Source: Streptomyces sp. APSN-46.1
GTDB lineage: Bacteria > Actinomycetota > Actinomycetes > Streptomycetales > Streptomycetaceae
Reading direction: 5' to 3'
Length of the DNA: 64,000 nucleotides
Assembly: GCF_022815725.1 (NCBI RefSeq)
Contig: NZ_JALGRF010000006.1
Location: 124,001 to 188,000, forward strand
Part shown: in pieces, positions 41,635-49,246 of the stretch
Layout of the letters: the number at the start of each line of letters is the position of its first letter
How positions within the stretch are numbered: position 1 is the stretch's first letter
Program-made: the position numbers and the translations under genes
The notes under the pieces: generated by a model
Databases searched by the model: none
What the model was told of the DNA's origin: nothing
The model's input: only the letters and a program-made list of their open reading frames with translations

Positions 41635-43050
41635 TCAGGGTCCGGGCTCCGTACGGCCCTGCCGCGGCAGGTCCAGGGCCACCGCGACGGCCGAGTCGCA
41701 GTACTCCCGCACGGCACTCGTCCGGGCTACCACCCGCCCCCGGTGGATCACGATCCGGCTGTACGCCAGGGAGAGCACCGCCGCGATCCGGTCCCCGCGG
41801 ACGGCGAGCAGCTCCGCCGGGAAGCCGGCCTCCACCCGCACCTCCGGCAGGCCCATGGCCTCGCGGGCGGCGGAGCTGACCGACGCGTACGCCTCGGCGG
41901 GGCGGAGCCCGCCCTGGGAGGCCAGCAGGTACGCGGCTTCGAGCGGGTCCCCGCGGCCGACCGGGTTCCCGGCGTCCCGCAGCGCCCCGCTGCCGGCGGC
42001 GACCCGGACCCCGGCGGCGCGCAGGAGCCGTACGGGCGCGGTGCGCAGGCCGTGGCGCTCCAGGGCCGCGCAGTCGCCCTGGGGCAGGCAGGTCACCCGT
42101 ACACCGGCCGCGGCCAGCTGGTCGGCGGCCCGGGTCGCCGCGTCCAGCGGGAGCCGGGCCAGGCCGCCGCAGGGGCCGATGGCCACCCCGGGGCGGAGCC
42201 CGCCGGCCATCGCCGCGAGCCGGGCCAGGCGGGCCGGATCGTCACCGTCCGTATGCAGGTCCACGGGGCAGCCGTGCTCGGCGGCGAGTTCCAGGACGGC
42301 TTCGAGGAAACCGGTCGGGTCGGGGTCCAGGTCCGGACAGCCGCCGATCACGGAGGCGCCCATCTTGACGGCGTCGCGCAGCATCGCGAGCCCGTCGGCG
42401 CCGGCCACGCCGGTGAGCAGTCGGGGCACGGCGACGGCGGTGAGGTCGGTGAGCCCGCGCAGCGAGCGGCGGGCCTGGAGCACGGCCTCCATGGGGCCGA
42501 GGCCGTGCATGTCGCCGATCCGCACGTGGGACCGTACGGCCGTGGCGCCGTGGCCGAGCTGGAGCAGGGCGGCCTCGGTGGCCCGGCGCTGGACCTCGTC
42601 GGGGGTGTACGAGACCGGCCCCTCGCCGTCGGCGGTCAGGGCGGTGTCCCCGTGGGCGTGCGGCTCGGCCGGAGCGGGGAGCAGCAGGTAGCCGCCGAGG
42701 TCCACACGGGCGAGGGCGGGGGCGGGGAGGCTGCCCGCGGTGCCGACGGCCTGGATGCGGCCGCCGCTGAGCCGGACGTCGACCGTACGGCCGTCGGTGA
42801 GGCGGGCCCCGGCGAGCAGCAGGGTGGTGGACTCGACGGCGGCGAGGTACCCGCTGTGTCCTTGTCCGCTACGCCCGTTGTTCCCGTTGTTCCCGTTGTT
42901 CCCGCCGCTCCCGTTGCCGGCCGGGCGGAAGTTCCCGGAGTTCCCGGCGCGGTGGTCGGCGGGGCCGCGCGAGGGGCCGTCGCCGCCGTCCTCGCCGCCG
43001 CGACCGCTGTGCGGGGGGTGGGACGGCTGCTGCGGCTGGCTGTCGGACAT
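41635..43050 (-). CDS. Amidohydrolase-family protein with incomplete metal site
   Basis: TIM-barrel amidohydrolase related to cytosine-deaminase-like enzymes, 471 residues. The first 70 residues are low-complexity (Gly/Asn/Ser, including GGNNGNNGNNG) and probably disordered. The barrel runs from about 75 to 460. The HxH motif is kept (His131, His133 in EPHAHG), as is the third His (His266 in DLHTDG). The place where the next His is expected reads GPCG (292-295), and the catalytic Asp region reads GSGALRD (353-359), lacking the usual GSD. It could be a non-catalytic relative or use other ligands. ATG 43050. Confidence 0.72.
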   Translation of the reverse strand: MSDSQPQQPSHPPHSGRGGEDGGDGPSRGPADHRAGNSGNFRPAGNGSGGNNGNNGNNGRSGQGHSGYLAAVESTTLLLAGARLTDGRTVDVRLSGGRIQAVGTAGSLPAPALARVDLGGYLLLPAPAEPHAHGDTALTADGEGPVSYTPDEVQRRATEAALLQLGHGATAVRSHVRIGDMHGLGPMEAVLQARRSLRGLTDLTAVAVPRLLTGVAGADGLAMLRDAVKMGASVIGGCPDLDPDPTGFLEAVLELAAEHGCPVDLHTDGDDPARLARLAAMAGGLRPGVAIGPCGGLARLPLDAATRAADQLAAAGVRVTCLPQGDCAALERHGLRTAPVRLLRAAGVRVAAGSGALRDAGNPVGRGDPLEAAYLLASQGGLRPAEAYASVSSAAREAMGLPEVRVEAGFPAELLAVRGDRIAAVLSLAYSRIVIHRGRVVARTSAVREYCDSAVAVALDLPRQGRTEPGP

Positions 43051-43412
43051 CGCGCGCTCCTGCGGTGGATCGGGCGGTTCCTGGGCCGTGGCCGCGCCCC
43101 GCGGCCCAAGATCACGCAGCGTGCTCAGAGCCTAGGGCGCGGGGCTGCCCGCTTCACGGAAGAGCGCAATAGTCGTACCGGTGTGGTGCAACGCGCGCCC
43201 CGGCGCTCGCGAGTACCCCGGGTGGCGCGTGCGCGCCCGTGGGCCCACTAGTGATGGAGGGGTTGGTGGTGAGCCCGGTCACAAATGGGGGTGGATTGGG
43301 CCCGTGGGGCGCCGGAGCCTTGATCGGGAATGACGCGCGGACCCCCTCGGAGCCCGGTCCCCCCAAAGGATTTGGGCGATGGGCGCGCAACCGTGTAATG
43401 TCTTCCTCGCTC
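43051..43412. other. Intergenic region upstream of amidohydrolase and tRNA-Thr
   Basis: A 362-bp gap holding the amidohydrolase promoter (minus) and the tRNA-Thr promoter (plus). A weakly palindromic ctagtgat region lies at about 43247-43256. Nothing else is recognised. Confidence 0.5.
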
Positions 43413-43485
43413 GCCCCAATAGCTCAGTCGGTAGAGCGTCTCCATGGTAAGGAGAAGGTCTGCGGTTCGATTCCGCATTGGGGCT
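43413..43485 (+). tRNA. tRNA-Thr (GGT)
   Basis: 73 nt with acceptor GCCCCAA/TTGGGGC, D arm agctc..gagc, anticodon loop ctccatGGTaaggag and T loop ttcgatt. CCA is not encoded. First of two tRNA genes upstream of rpmG. Confidence 0.96.
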
Positions 43486-43533
43486 CTGGTGAGAGAGGTT
43501 CCCCGCCCTCGGGTGGGGAGCTGATCACATCAA

Positions 43534-43606
43534 AGCGGCGTAGCTCAGTCGGTAGAGCAAGCGGCTCATAATCGCTGTGTCACCGGTTCAAGTCCGGTCG
43601 CCGCTA
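43534..43606 (+). tRNA. tRNA-Met (CAT)
   Basis: 73 nt with acceptor AGCGGCG/CGCCGCT, anticodon CAT in loop ctCATaa, and T loop ttcaagt. The acceptor pairs at position 1-72 (A-T), so this is not initiator. It is called elongator Met; a lysidine-modified Ile (CAT) cannot be excluded from sequence alone. Confidence 0.92.
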
Positions 43607-43695
43607 CACACAGTAGCCGATTGCGGGGTCGGTCTCCCGATCGGCTACTCTTTTATGCGTTCATCCGTCCAATAGTCCGTCCAAGGAGCACTCAC

Positions 43696-43860
43696 GTGGC
43701 TGCCACCGACGTCCGCCCGAAGATCACGCTGGCCTGCGTGGAGTGCAAGGAGCGGAACTACATCACCAAGAAGAACCGGCGTAACGACCCGGACCGTCTT
43801 GAGATGAAGAAGCACTGCCCGCGCTGCAACTCGCACACCGCGCACCGCGAGACCCGCTGA
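43696..43860 (+). CDS. rpmG: Ribosomal protein L33 (zinc type)
   Basis: 54-residue large-subunit protein with two CxxC pairs, Cys14/Cys17 (ACVECKE) and Cys41/Cys44 (HCPRCN), i.e. the zinc-binding (C+) form. Streptomyces usually also has a zinc-free paralogue controlled by Zur. GTG start with AAGGAG 9 nt upstream. It follows tRNA-Thr and tRNA-Met and precedes the MaoC pair, a conserved Streptomyces order. Confidence 0.96.
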   Translation: MAATDVRPKITLACVECKERNYITKKNRRNDPDRLEMKKHCPRCNSHTAHRETR

Positions 43861-43894
43861 CCCCAGCGAAGTCTCGAATACAGGCACCGTCATG

Positions 43895-43922
43895 AGGCCG
43901 TCCCCTTCAATGGGGGCGGCCT
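43895..43922 (+). terminator. Hairpin after rpmG
   Basis: aggccgtcccc (43895-43905) pairs, with a bulge, with gggggcggcct (43912-43922), 35 bp after the stop. Followed by a short tandem agttccttc repeat (about 43962-43985). Confidence 0.65.
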
Positions 43923-44002
43923 TGTGTCGTTTCCGGGGCCGTCTTCTTTGTCTTCGTGTTCCTTCAGTTCCTTCAGTTCCTTCAAGCAGGAGGTAGTGAG
44001 CC

Positions 44003-44455
44003 ATGGCGCTCGACCAGTCCTTCGTGGGGCGGAGCTACCCGCCCACCGATCCGTACGAGGTCGGCAGGGAGAAGATCCGTGAATTCGCGGTCGCGGTGGG
44101 TGACGCCAATCCCGTCTACACCGACCCCGAGGCGGCCAAGGCGTTCGGGCACCAGGATGTGATCGCCCCGCCGACTTTTGTGTTCGCGATCACTTTCGCG
44201 GCGGCGAGCCAGGTCATCGAGGACCCGCAGCTGGGTCTCGACTACAGCCGGGTCGTACACGGCGACCAGAAGTTCGCGTACTCCCGCCCGGTGCGTGCCG
44301 GTGACCGCCTCTCGGTGACCTCCACGATCGAGGCCGTGAAGTCGCTGGCGGGCAACGACGTCATCGACATCCGCGGCGAGGTGCACGACGAGTCCGGTGA
44401 GCACGTGGTGACGGCGTGGACGAAGCTCGTGTCCCGCGCCCCCGAGGAGGCCTGA
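44003..44455 (+). CDS. MaoC-like dehydratase subunit, HadA/HadC type
   Basis: A 150-residue hot-dog-fold protein of the N-terminal MaoC dehydratase group, corresponding to the non-catalytic substrate-binding subunit of (3R)-hydroxyacyl-ACP dehydratase. It includes SYPPTDPYEVGREKIREFAVAVGD and PPTFVFAITFAAA but lacks the hydratase His/Asp pair. AGGAGG 11 nt before ATG 44003. It is followed after one base by the catalytic partner. Probably acts in fatty-acid chain elongation or in hydration of enoyl-thioesters. Confidence 0.85.
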   Translation: MALDQSFVGRSYPPTDPYEVGREKIREFAVAVGDANPVYTDPEAAKAFGHQDVIAPPTFVFAITFAAASQVIEDPQLGLDYSRVVHGDQKFAYSRPVRAGDRLSVTSTIEAVKSLAGNDVIDIRGEVHDESGEHVVTAWTKLVSRAPEEA

Positions 44456-44456
44456 G

Positions 44457-44885
44457 ATGACTGCGCAGATCCAGTACGCCGATGTCGAGGTCGGCACCGA
44501 GCTGCCGCCGGGGTCCTTCCCGGTGACGCGCGCGACGCTCGTGCGGTACGCGGGTGCCTCGGGCGACTTCAACCCGATCCACTGGAACGAGAAGTTCGCC
44601 AAGGAGGTCGGGCTGCCGGACGTGATCGCGCACGGCATGTTCACCATGGCCGAGGCGATCCGGGTGGTCACCGACTGGGTGGGCGACCCGGGCGCGGTGG
44701 TGGAGTACGGCGTGCGGTTCACCAAGCCGGTCGTGGTTCCGAACGACGAGCGGGGTGCGGTGATCGAGGTCTCGGCGAAGGTGGCCGTGAAGCTCGACGA
44801 CAACCGCGTCCGCGTGGACCTGACGGCCAAGAGCGCCGACCAAAAGGTCCTGGGCATGTCCCGCGCGGTCGTCCAGCTGGCCTGA
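44457..44885 (+). CDS. MaoC dehydratase, HadB type
   Basis: A 142-residue R-specific enoyl hydratase/dehydratase subunit. The hydratase-2 motif is intact: YAGASGDFNPIHWNEKFAKEVGLPDVIAHGMFTMA, with catalytic Asp (GDFNPIHW) and His (PIHW). It forms a heterodimer with the product of the preceding gene, from which it is separated by one base. The following 50 bp begin the large inverted-repeat element, and no separate terminator was found other than that structure. Confidence 0.9.
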   Translation: MTAQIQYADVEVGTELPPGSFPVTRATLVRYAGASGDFNPIHWNEKFAKEVGLPDVIAHGMFTMAEAIRVVTDWVGDPGAVVEYGVRFTKPVVVPNDERGAVIEVSAKVAVKLDDNRVRVDLTAKSADQKVLGMSRAVVQLA

Positions 44886-44935
44886 GGGCCGTTTGGCGGG
44901 CCTGGGCGGGGGTGGGCGCTGCGCGCCGGGGCGGG

Positions 44936-46315
44936 GCGGGCTTCGACGGGTGGGGCGGGGTTTGGGGGGCGGGGTGCTGGTGGGACGGAATTGGACGGTG
45001 CTGGGGGCTTCCCGTCAGTCTCACTGTCCTTCCGGTTCGGTCCGGTCCCTCAAGGGCGCTCCCTTCGGTCGCGTCGCTTCGCGATGGCCTTCGGCCACCC
45101 TTGACCGACCGGCCCGCCCCGGAAAGACAAAGACTGCCGGGAAACCCCCAAAAGGACGGTCTGGGGGGAACCATTCCCACCGAGCACCCGTAAACGAGCC
45201 GGCCGGGCGCCCGGCTGCCCGGTATCCCCGCCCTGCGGGCGGAAAAGACGCCGGAACCTGCACCGAACAGCGTCCAGAACACCTGAGGAAGCGGTAAGGC
45301 GCGTCAGATCGCTACACGCTTCTGCTGGCATAGCGTCCGCCGGCCGTCTGTGGCTGGGCATAAGCCGCCACTAATCGCTATGCGCTCCTCGCCGAGGGCG
45401 GCTGCGGCCCGTCTGTGGGTGGGCACAAGCCGCCATCGATCGCTACGCGCTCCTCGCCGACGGCGGCTGCGGCCCGTCTGTGGGTGGGACGCCCCATATC
45501 GCTACCCGCTTCCCCATCGACGGCGGCTGCGGGTCTGTGGGTGGGCGCCGGCCGGCACCATCGCCATGCGTCGCCCGACGAGGGAGGCTGTGGGCGTCTG
45601 TGGGTGGCATGGCCGCCACCGACCGCTGGGCGCTCCTCACCGAGGGCGGCTGCGGGAGTCTTGGGCTGGGCATAGGCCGCAGGGGCCTGTCTAACCGAGG
45701 CTGATGCCGGATCGTTGGGTCTCACGCTCCGGGAGAAGGCCAAATGACTCCACTGTGGCCGCCAAAATGGGACAAACAGGTCGCAGGCGTGCTCCTGGAG
45801 ACATCAAATGACCGTGGGCGGCCTATGTTCAGCCCAAGATGCCCGCAGCCGCCCTCGGCGAGGAGCGCGTAGCGATTAGTGGCGGCTTATGCCCAGCCAC
45901 AGACGGGCGGCGGACGCTAAGCCGAGAGAAAGGCGGGTAGCGATCTGTGGCGCCTGACGTGCCGGTTGGGTGTTCTGGATGCTGCTCGGTGCAGGTCCCG
46001 GTGCTTTTCGCCCGCAGGGCGGGGATGCCGGGCGGCCGGGCGGCCGCCCAGGAGGTTGGATCCCGCTCGGTGGGAATGGTTCCCCCCTGACCGTCCTTTT
46101 GGGGGTTTCCCGACAGTCTTTGTCTTTCCGGGGCGGGCCGGTCGGTCAAGGGTGGCCGAAGGCCATCGCGAAGCGACGCGACCGAAGGGAGCGCCCTTGA
46201 GGGACCGGCCCGCCCCGGAAGGACAGTGAGACTGACGGGAAGCCCCCAGCACTGTCCAATTCCGTCCCACCAGCACCCCGCCCCCGAAACCCCGCCCCGC
46301 CCGTCGAAACCCGCC
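44936..46315. repeat. About 1.4-kb inverted-repeat element with internal tandem repeats
   Basis: The left arm (about 44936-45410) and the right arm (about 45829-46315, opposite orientation) are close copies, by eye 85-90% alike. Each arm contains a long imperfect hairpin around cgcgtcgcttcgcgatgg-type sequence and a segment ending in gtctgtggctgggcataagccgccac. Between the arms lie tandem 60-65-bp units (45342-45700) and a unique core of about 130 bp (45700-45828). Open frames in the arms are matching but look like GC artefacts. No transposase. It separates the MaoC pair from the TetR gene. Possibly a non-autonomous transposable or structured RNA element; unknown. Confidence 0.85.
45342..45700 (+). 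repeat. Tandem 60-65-bp repeats inside the inverted-repeat element
   Basis: Five to six degenerate copies with the pattern gtctgtgggtgggc, a variable middle often containing aagccgccat, gcgctcctcgcc, and gacggcggctgcgg, starting at about 45342, 45407, 45472, 45533, 45594 and 45657 (last incomplete). One further copy is present in inverted orientation at 45837-45910. Confidence 0.85.
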
Positions 46316-46393
46316 CCGCTCAACCCGGCACCCCCACCCCCCGCTCAATCCGCCCCGGCGGCCCCGGGACCTCCGCCCCCGCGCCCCCTCCCC

Positions 46394-46432
46394 TTGCGGA
46401 GTTAGTGATTGGACACTAACTTAGCCCGCATG
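46394..46432 (+). promoter_or_regulatory. TetR-gene promoter with embedded palindromic operator, leaderless start
   Basis: -35 TTGCGG (46394-46399), 17-bp spacer, -10 TAACTT (46417-46422). The perfect palindrome AGTTAGTG-attgga-CACTAACT (46400-46421) fills the spacer and touches the -10. The ATG at 46430 is 8 nt after the -10, so the transcript should be leaderless. The regulator can therefore repress its own gene. Confidence 0.7.
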
Positions 46433-47125
46433 GCAAGGATGAGCGCAGAAGAGCGGCGCGAGAGCGTCATTCGCGCGGCGATGCACGAGTTTGCCCGCGG
46501 CGGCTACTACGGGACCTCCACCGAGGCGATCGCCAAGCGTGTCGGCGTCTCGCAGCCGTACCTCTTCCGGCTCTTCCCGAACAAGCAGGCGATCTTCCTG
46601 GCCGCCACGAGGCGCTGCATGGAAGACATCAGGGTCGTCTTCGAAGAGGCGGCCAAGGGGCGCAGTGGTGACGAGGCGCTCCACGCCATGGGGGAGGCGT
46701 ACATGCAGTTGATCGCCGACCACCCCGACAAGCTCCAGATGCAGCTCCAGGTGAATGTGACCGTCGCCGCGGCCGAGGCCGCCGGGGAGCCGGAGTTCGG
46801 CGAGCTGGTGCGGGCCGGCTGGATGGATCTGTGGGACACCATTCACGTACCGCTCGGGGCCGATGTCGAAGTGACCACCAACTTCCTGGCCCACGGGATG
46901 CTCATCAACACCCTGTCCGCCCTGGGTTTCCCGCCGGGCCACTGGATCTGGGAGGGCTGCTACCCCTCCACCCGCGGCCAGGAGCAGGGCAGCGGGCAGG
47001 GCAGCGGGCAGGGCGGCGGGCAGGGCGGCCGGCACGGCGGCGGGCGGTGCGCCAGCAGCGAGCAGGTCGGCGAGCAGGGCCGGCAGGCGCAGGTCCACGA
47101 GGAGTGGCAAGTCCGCGAGGAGTAG
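46430..47125 (+). CDS. TetR-family repressor
   Basis: A 231-residue repressor. Residues about 8-55 form the HTH (ESVIRAAMHEFARGGYYGTSTEAIAKRVGVSQPYLFRLFPNKQAIF). The ligand domain runs to about 180 (LSALGFPPGHWIWEGCYP). The tail (about 185-215) is Gln/Gly-rich low complexity (QGSGQGSGQGGGQGG). The palindrome upstream and a near-identical site before the downstream exporter point to autoregulation and control of that exporter. A GGA-type ribosome site is absent, consistent with leaderless translation. Ligand unknown; likely the exporter substrate. Confidence 0.88.
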   Translation: MARMSAEERRESVIRAAMHEFARGGYYGTSTEAIAKRVGVSQPYLFRLFPNKQAIFLAATRRCMEDIRVVFEEAAKGRSGDEALHAMGEAYMQLIADHPDKLQMQLQVNVTVAAAEAAGEPEFGELVRAGWMDLWDTIHVPLGADVEVTTNFLAHGMLINTLSALGFPPGHWIWEGCYPSTRGQEQGSGQGSGQGGGQGGRHGGGRCASSEQVGEQGRQAQVHEEWQVREE

Positions 47126-47177
47126 GGGTAGGCGCCGGCGCGGGATTCCGGGGATCGCTCCGCACCTTGCCCCAGAA

Positions 47178-47199
47178 AGTTAGTCAGTAATCACTAATG
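47178..47199. promoter_or_regulatory. Second operator, upstream of the DHA2 exporter
   Basis: AGTTAGTC-agtaat-CACTAATG, the same half-sites and 6-nt spacer as the site before the TetR gene with one mismatch in the core, 38 bp before the exporter start. Predicted TetR-binding site. Confidence 0.75.
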
Positions 47200-47236
47200 A
47201 CACACGCACACCCGCGCCACGACTGCAGGGGGAATC

Positions 47237-48703
47237 GTGACCATGACCACCCATACCGCAAGCGACACCCGGCTCCGGGGCCCCGCGCTCTGGACGCTTG
47301 TCATCACCGCGACCGCCGGGTTCATGGCCGCCCTCGACAACCTCGTCGTCACCACCGCCCTCCCCGCCATCCGCCAGGACCTCGGCGGGAAGCTCGAAGA
47401 CCTCGAATGGACGGTGAACGCCTACACCCTCACCTTCGCCGTCCTCCTCATGCTCGGCGCCGCCCTCGGGGACCGTTTCGGCCGCCGCAGGCTCTTCATC
47501 GGCGGCCTCGCCCTGTTCACCGCCGCCTCCGCCGCGGCCGCCCTCTCGCCCGGGATCGACGAGCTCATCGCCGCCCGCGCCGTCCAGGGCGTCGGCGCCG
47601 CGGTCATGATGCCGCTGACCCTCACCCTGCTCACCGCCGCCGTCCCCGCCGCCCGCCGCGGCATGGCGCTCGGGATCTACGGAGCCGTCTCCGGCCTCGC
47701 CGTCGCCAGCGGCCCCCTCATCGGCGGCAGCCTCACCGAGTACATCTCCTGGCAGTGGATCTTCTGGCTCAACGTCCCGGTCGGCCTCGCGCTGATCCCG
47801 CTCTCCCGACTCCGCCTCACCGAGTCCACCGCCCCGAACGCCCGCCTCGACATCCCGGGCACCGTCCTCATCAGCGGCGGCCTCTTCGGCATCGTCTACG
47901 CCCTGGTCAACGCCAACGCCCACGGCTGGACCAGCGCCCCCGTCCTGACCGGCCTGATCGCCGGCTCCGCGCTCGTCGGCGGGTTCATCCACCACGGCTT
48001 CACCAGCGCCAACCCCATGCTCCCCATGCGCCTCTTCCGCAACCGGGGCTTCCTCGGGATCAACTTCGCCGGCCTGCTGATGTTCCTCGGCATGTTCGGC
48101 TCGATCTTCCTGCTCAGCCAGTTCCTCCAGGGCGTCGCCGGCTACTCGCCCACCGAGGCCGGACTGCGGCTGCTGCCCTGGACCGGAATGCCGATGATCA
48201 TTTCCCCGCTCGCGGGCATCCTCGCCGACCGCATCGGCAGCCGCCCCGTCATCGCCGCCGGTCTCGCCTACCAGGCCGCAGGCCTCGTCTGGTACGCCAT
48301 GACCCTGGAGGCCGACCTCTCGTACACCCACCAGCTCCCCGCGCTGATCCTCAGCGGCATCGGCATGGGCCTGTACTTCGCCCCCGCCTCCCACGCCCTG
48401 ATGTCCACCGTGGCCCCCGCCGACCAGGGCAAGGCCTCCGGTACCAACAGCGCCCTGCGCGAGGTCGGCGGCGCCCTCGGAATCGCCATCCTGGCCTCCG
48501 TCTTCTCCACCCAGGGCGGCTACGAGAGCCCGCAGGCCTTCGTCGACGGCACCGTCCCCGCCGTGTGGATAGGCGCCGGCGCGGTCGCCGTGGCCGCCGG
48601 GCTGGCCCTGCTGCTGCCCCGCAAGGCGAAGTCCGCGCCGGTCGTCGCCGCCGAGCGCGCCCCACGCGTCGGCGAGACCACCGCCAAGGTCCCCGCGAAC
48701 TGA
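47237..48703 (+). CDS. DHA2-family (14-TMS) MFS multidrug exporter
   Basis: Proton-driven drug exporter of the EmrB/QacA type, 488 residues with about 14 helices. Motif C region ALDNLVVTTALPAIRQDLG and motif A GAALGDRFGRRRLF are intact; WQWIFWLNVPVGLALIPL is the family signature. GTG 47237 with GCAGGGGG upstream. It has a TetR operator in front and the TetR gene upstream. It may confer tolerance to an antibiotic or a toxic metabolite; substrate not predictable. A small monooxygenase-like protein follows on the same strand, 69 bp on. Confidence 0.92.
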   Translation: MTMTTHTASDTRLRGPALWTLVITATAGFMAALDNLVVTTALPAIRQDLGGKLEDLEWTVNAYTLTFAVLLMLGAALGDRFGRRRLFIGGLALFTAASAAAALSPGIDELIAARAVQGVGAAVMMPLTLTLLTAAVPAARRGMALGIYGAVSGLAVASGPLIGGSLTEYISWQWIFWLNVPVGLALIPLSRLRLTESTAPNARLDIPGTVLISGGLFGIVYALVNANAHGWTSAPVLTGLIAGSALVGGFIHHGFTSANPMLPMRLFRNRGFLGINFAGLLMFLGMFGSIFLLSQFLQGVAGYSPTEAGLRLLPWTGMPMIISPLAGILADRIGSRPVIAAGLAYQAAGLVWYAMTLEADLSYTHQLPALILSGIGMGLYFAPASHALMSTVAPADQGKASGTNSALREVGGALGIAILASVFSTQGGYESPQAFVDGTVPAVWIGAGAVAVAAGLALLLPRKAKSAPVVAAERAPRVGETTAKVPAN

Positions 48704-48772
48704 CCCCACCCGCGCGCTACACGCCCCGCGCCCCGCGCCCCGCGCCCCACACCCCCCGAAGGAGTACCCGCC

Positions 48773-49177
48773 ATGCCCGACATCCCCTGGTCCACGCCCA
48801 CCCAGGCCCCCACCGGCGCCGAGGTCTACGTCATGGCCTCCCGCTTCGAGACCGCCACCCTCCTCGGCGCCTTCAGGTTCTTCCTCAAGTCGCCCGGCAT
48901 CATCCTCCAGGTCCGCAAGGCTCCCGGCGCCCACGGCGTCGCCCTCCGGGCCCGCGTCTTCAGCCGCACCTTCCTCACCGTCTCCGCCTGGGAGGACCGC
49001 GAGGCGCTCTACCGCTTCGCCCGCAGCGAGCCGCACCGTTCCAGCTCCCGCGCCGCGAGCGCCTCCATGAAGGAATCCACCTTCACCTTCTGGAGCGTCC
49101 CGGCCTCCGAGCTGCCCATCACCTGGGCCGAGGCGCAGCGCCGCCTCGACGAGCAGCAGGCGGGCGCGGGCCGCTGA
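48773..49177 (+). CDS. Small monooxygenase-like / DUF3291-like protein
   Basis: A 134-residue protein with an ABM/spheroidene-monooxygenase-like pattern: EVYVMASRFETATLLGAFRFFLKSPGIILQVRKAPG, FSRTFLTVSAWEDREALYRFARSEPHRS and STFTFWSVPASELPITWAEAQRRL. The SxxW and the alternating beta-alpha layout suit a dimeric alpha/beta barrel. AAGGAG 11 nt before the ATG. It probably belongs with the exporter as the second gene of the TetR regulon. Function not proven. Confidence 0.72.
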   Translation: MPDIPWSTPTQAPTGAEVYVMASRFETATLLGAFRFFLKSPGIILQVRKAPGAHGVALRARVFSRTFLTVSAWEDREALYRFARSEPHRSSSRAASASMKESTFTFWSVPASELPITWAEAQRRLDEQQAGAGR

Positions 49178-49191
49178 GCCCCCTCACCCGC

Positions 49192-49236
49192 GTACGGTCC
49201 GTGGCCCCGCAAGGATGCGGGGGGCACGGACCGTAC
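49192..49236. terminator. Bidirectional-type hairpin before murB
   Basis: Inverted repeat gtacggtccgtg (49192-49203) / cacggaccgtac (49225-49236), extended internally by gccccgc/gcggggg. It lies 15 bp after the stop of the previous gene and 10 bp before murB. Confidence 0.7.
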
Positions 49237-49246
49237 TCTTGTCCAC

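Noticed and set aside
45342..45700. The tandem 62-bp units considered as a CRISPR array.
   Set aside because: There are no unique spacers between conserved repeats of constant length, no cas genes nearby, and the units themselves vary.
44893..46348. Matching open frames in the two arms of the inverted-repeat element (about 130-160 codons each).
   Set aside because: The similarity only reflects the DNA repeat. The predicted proteins are Arg/Pro/Gly-rich without domain features, and stop positions differ between arms.
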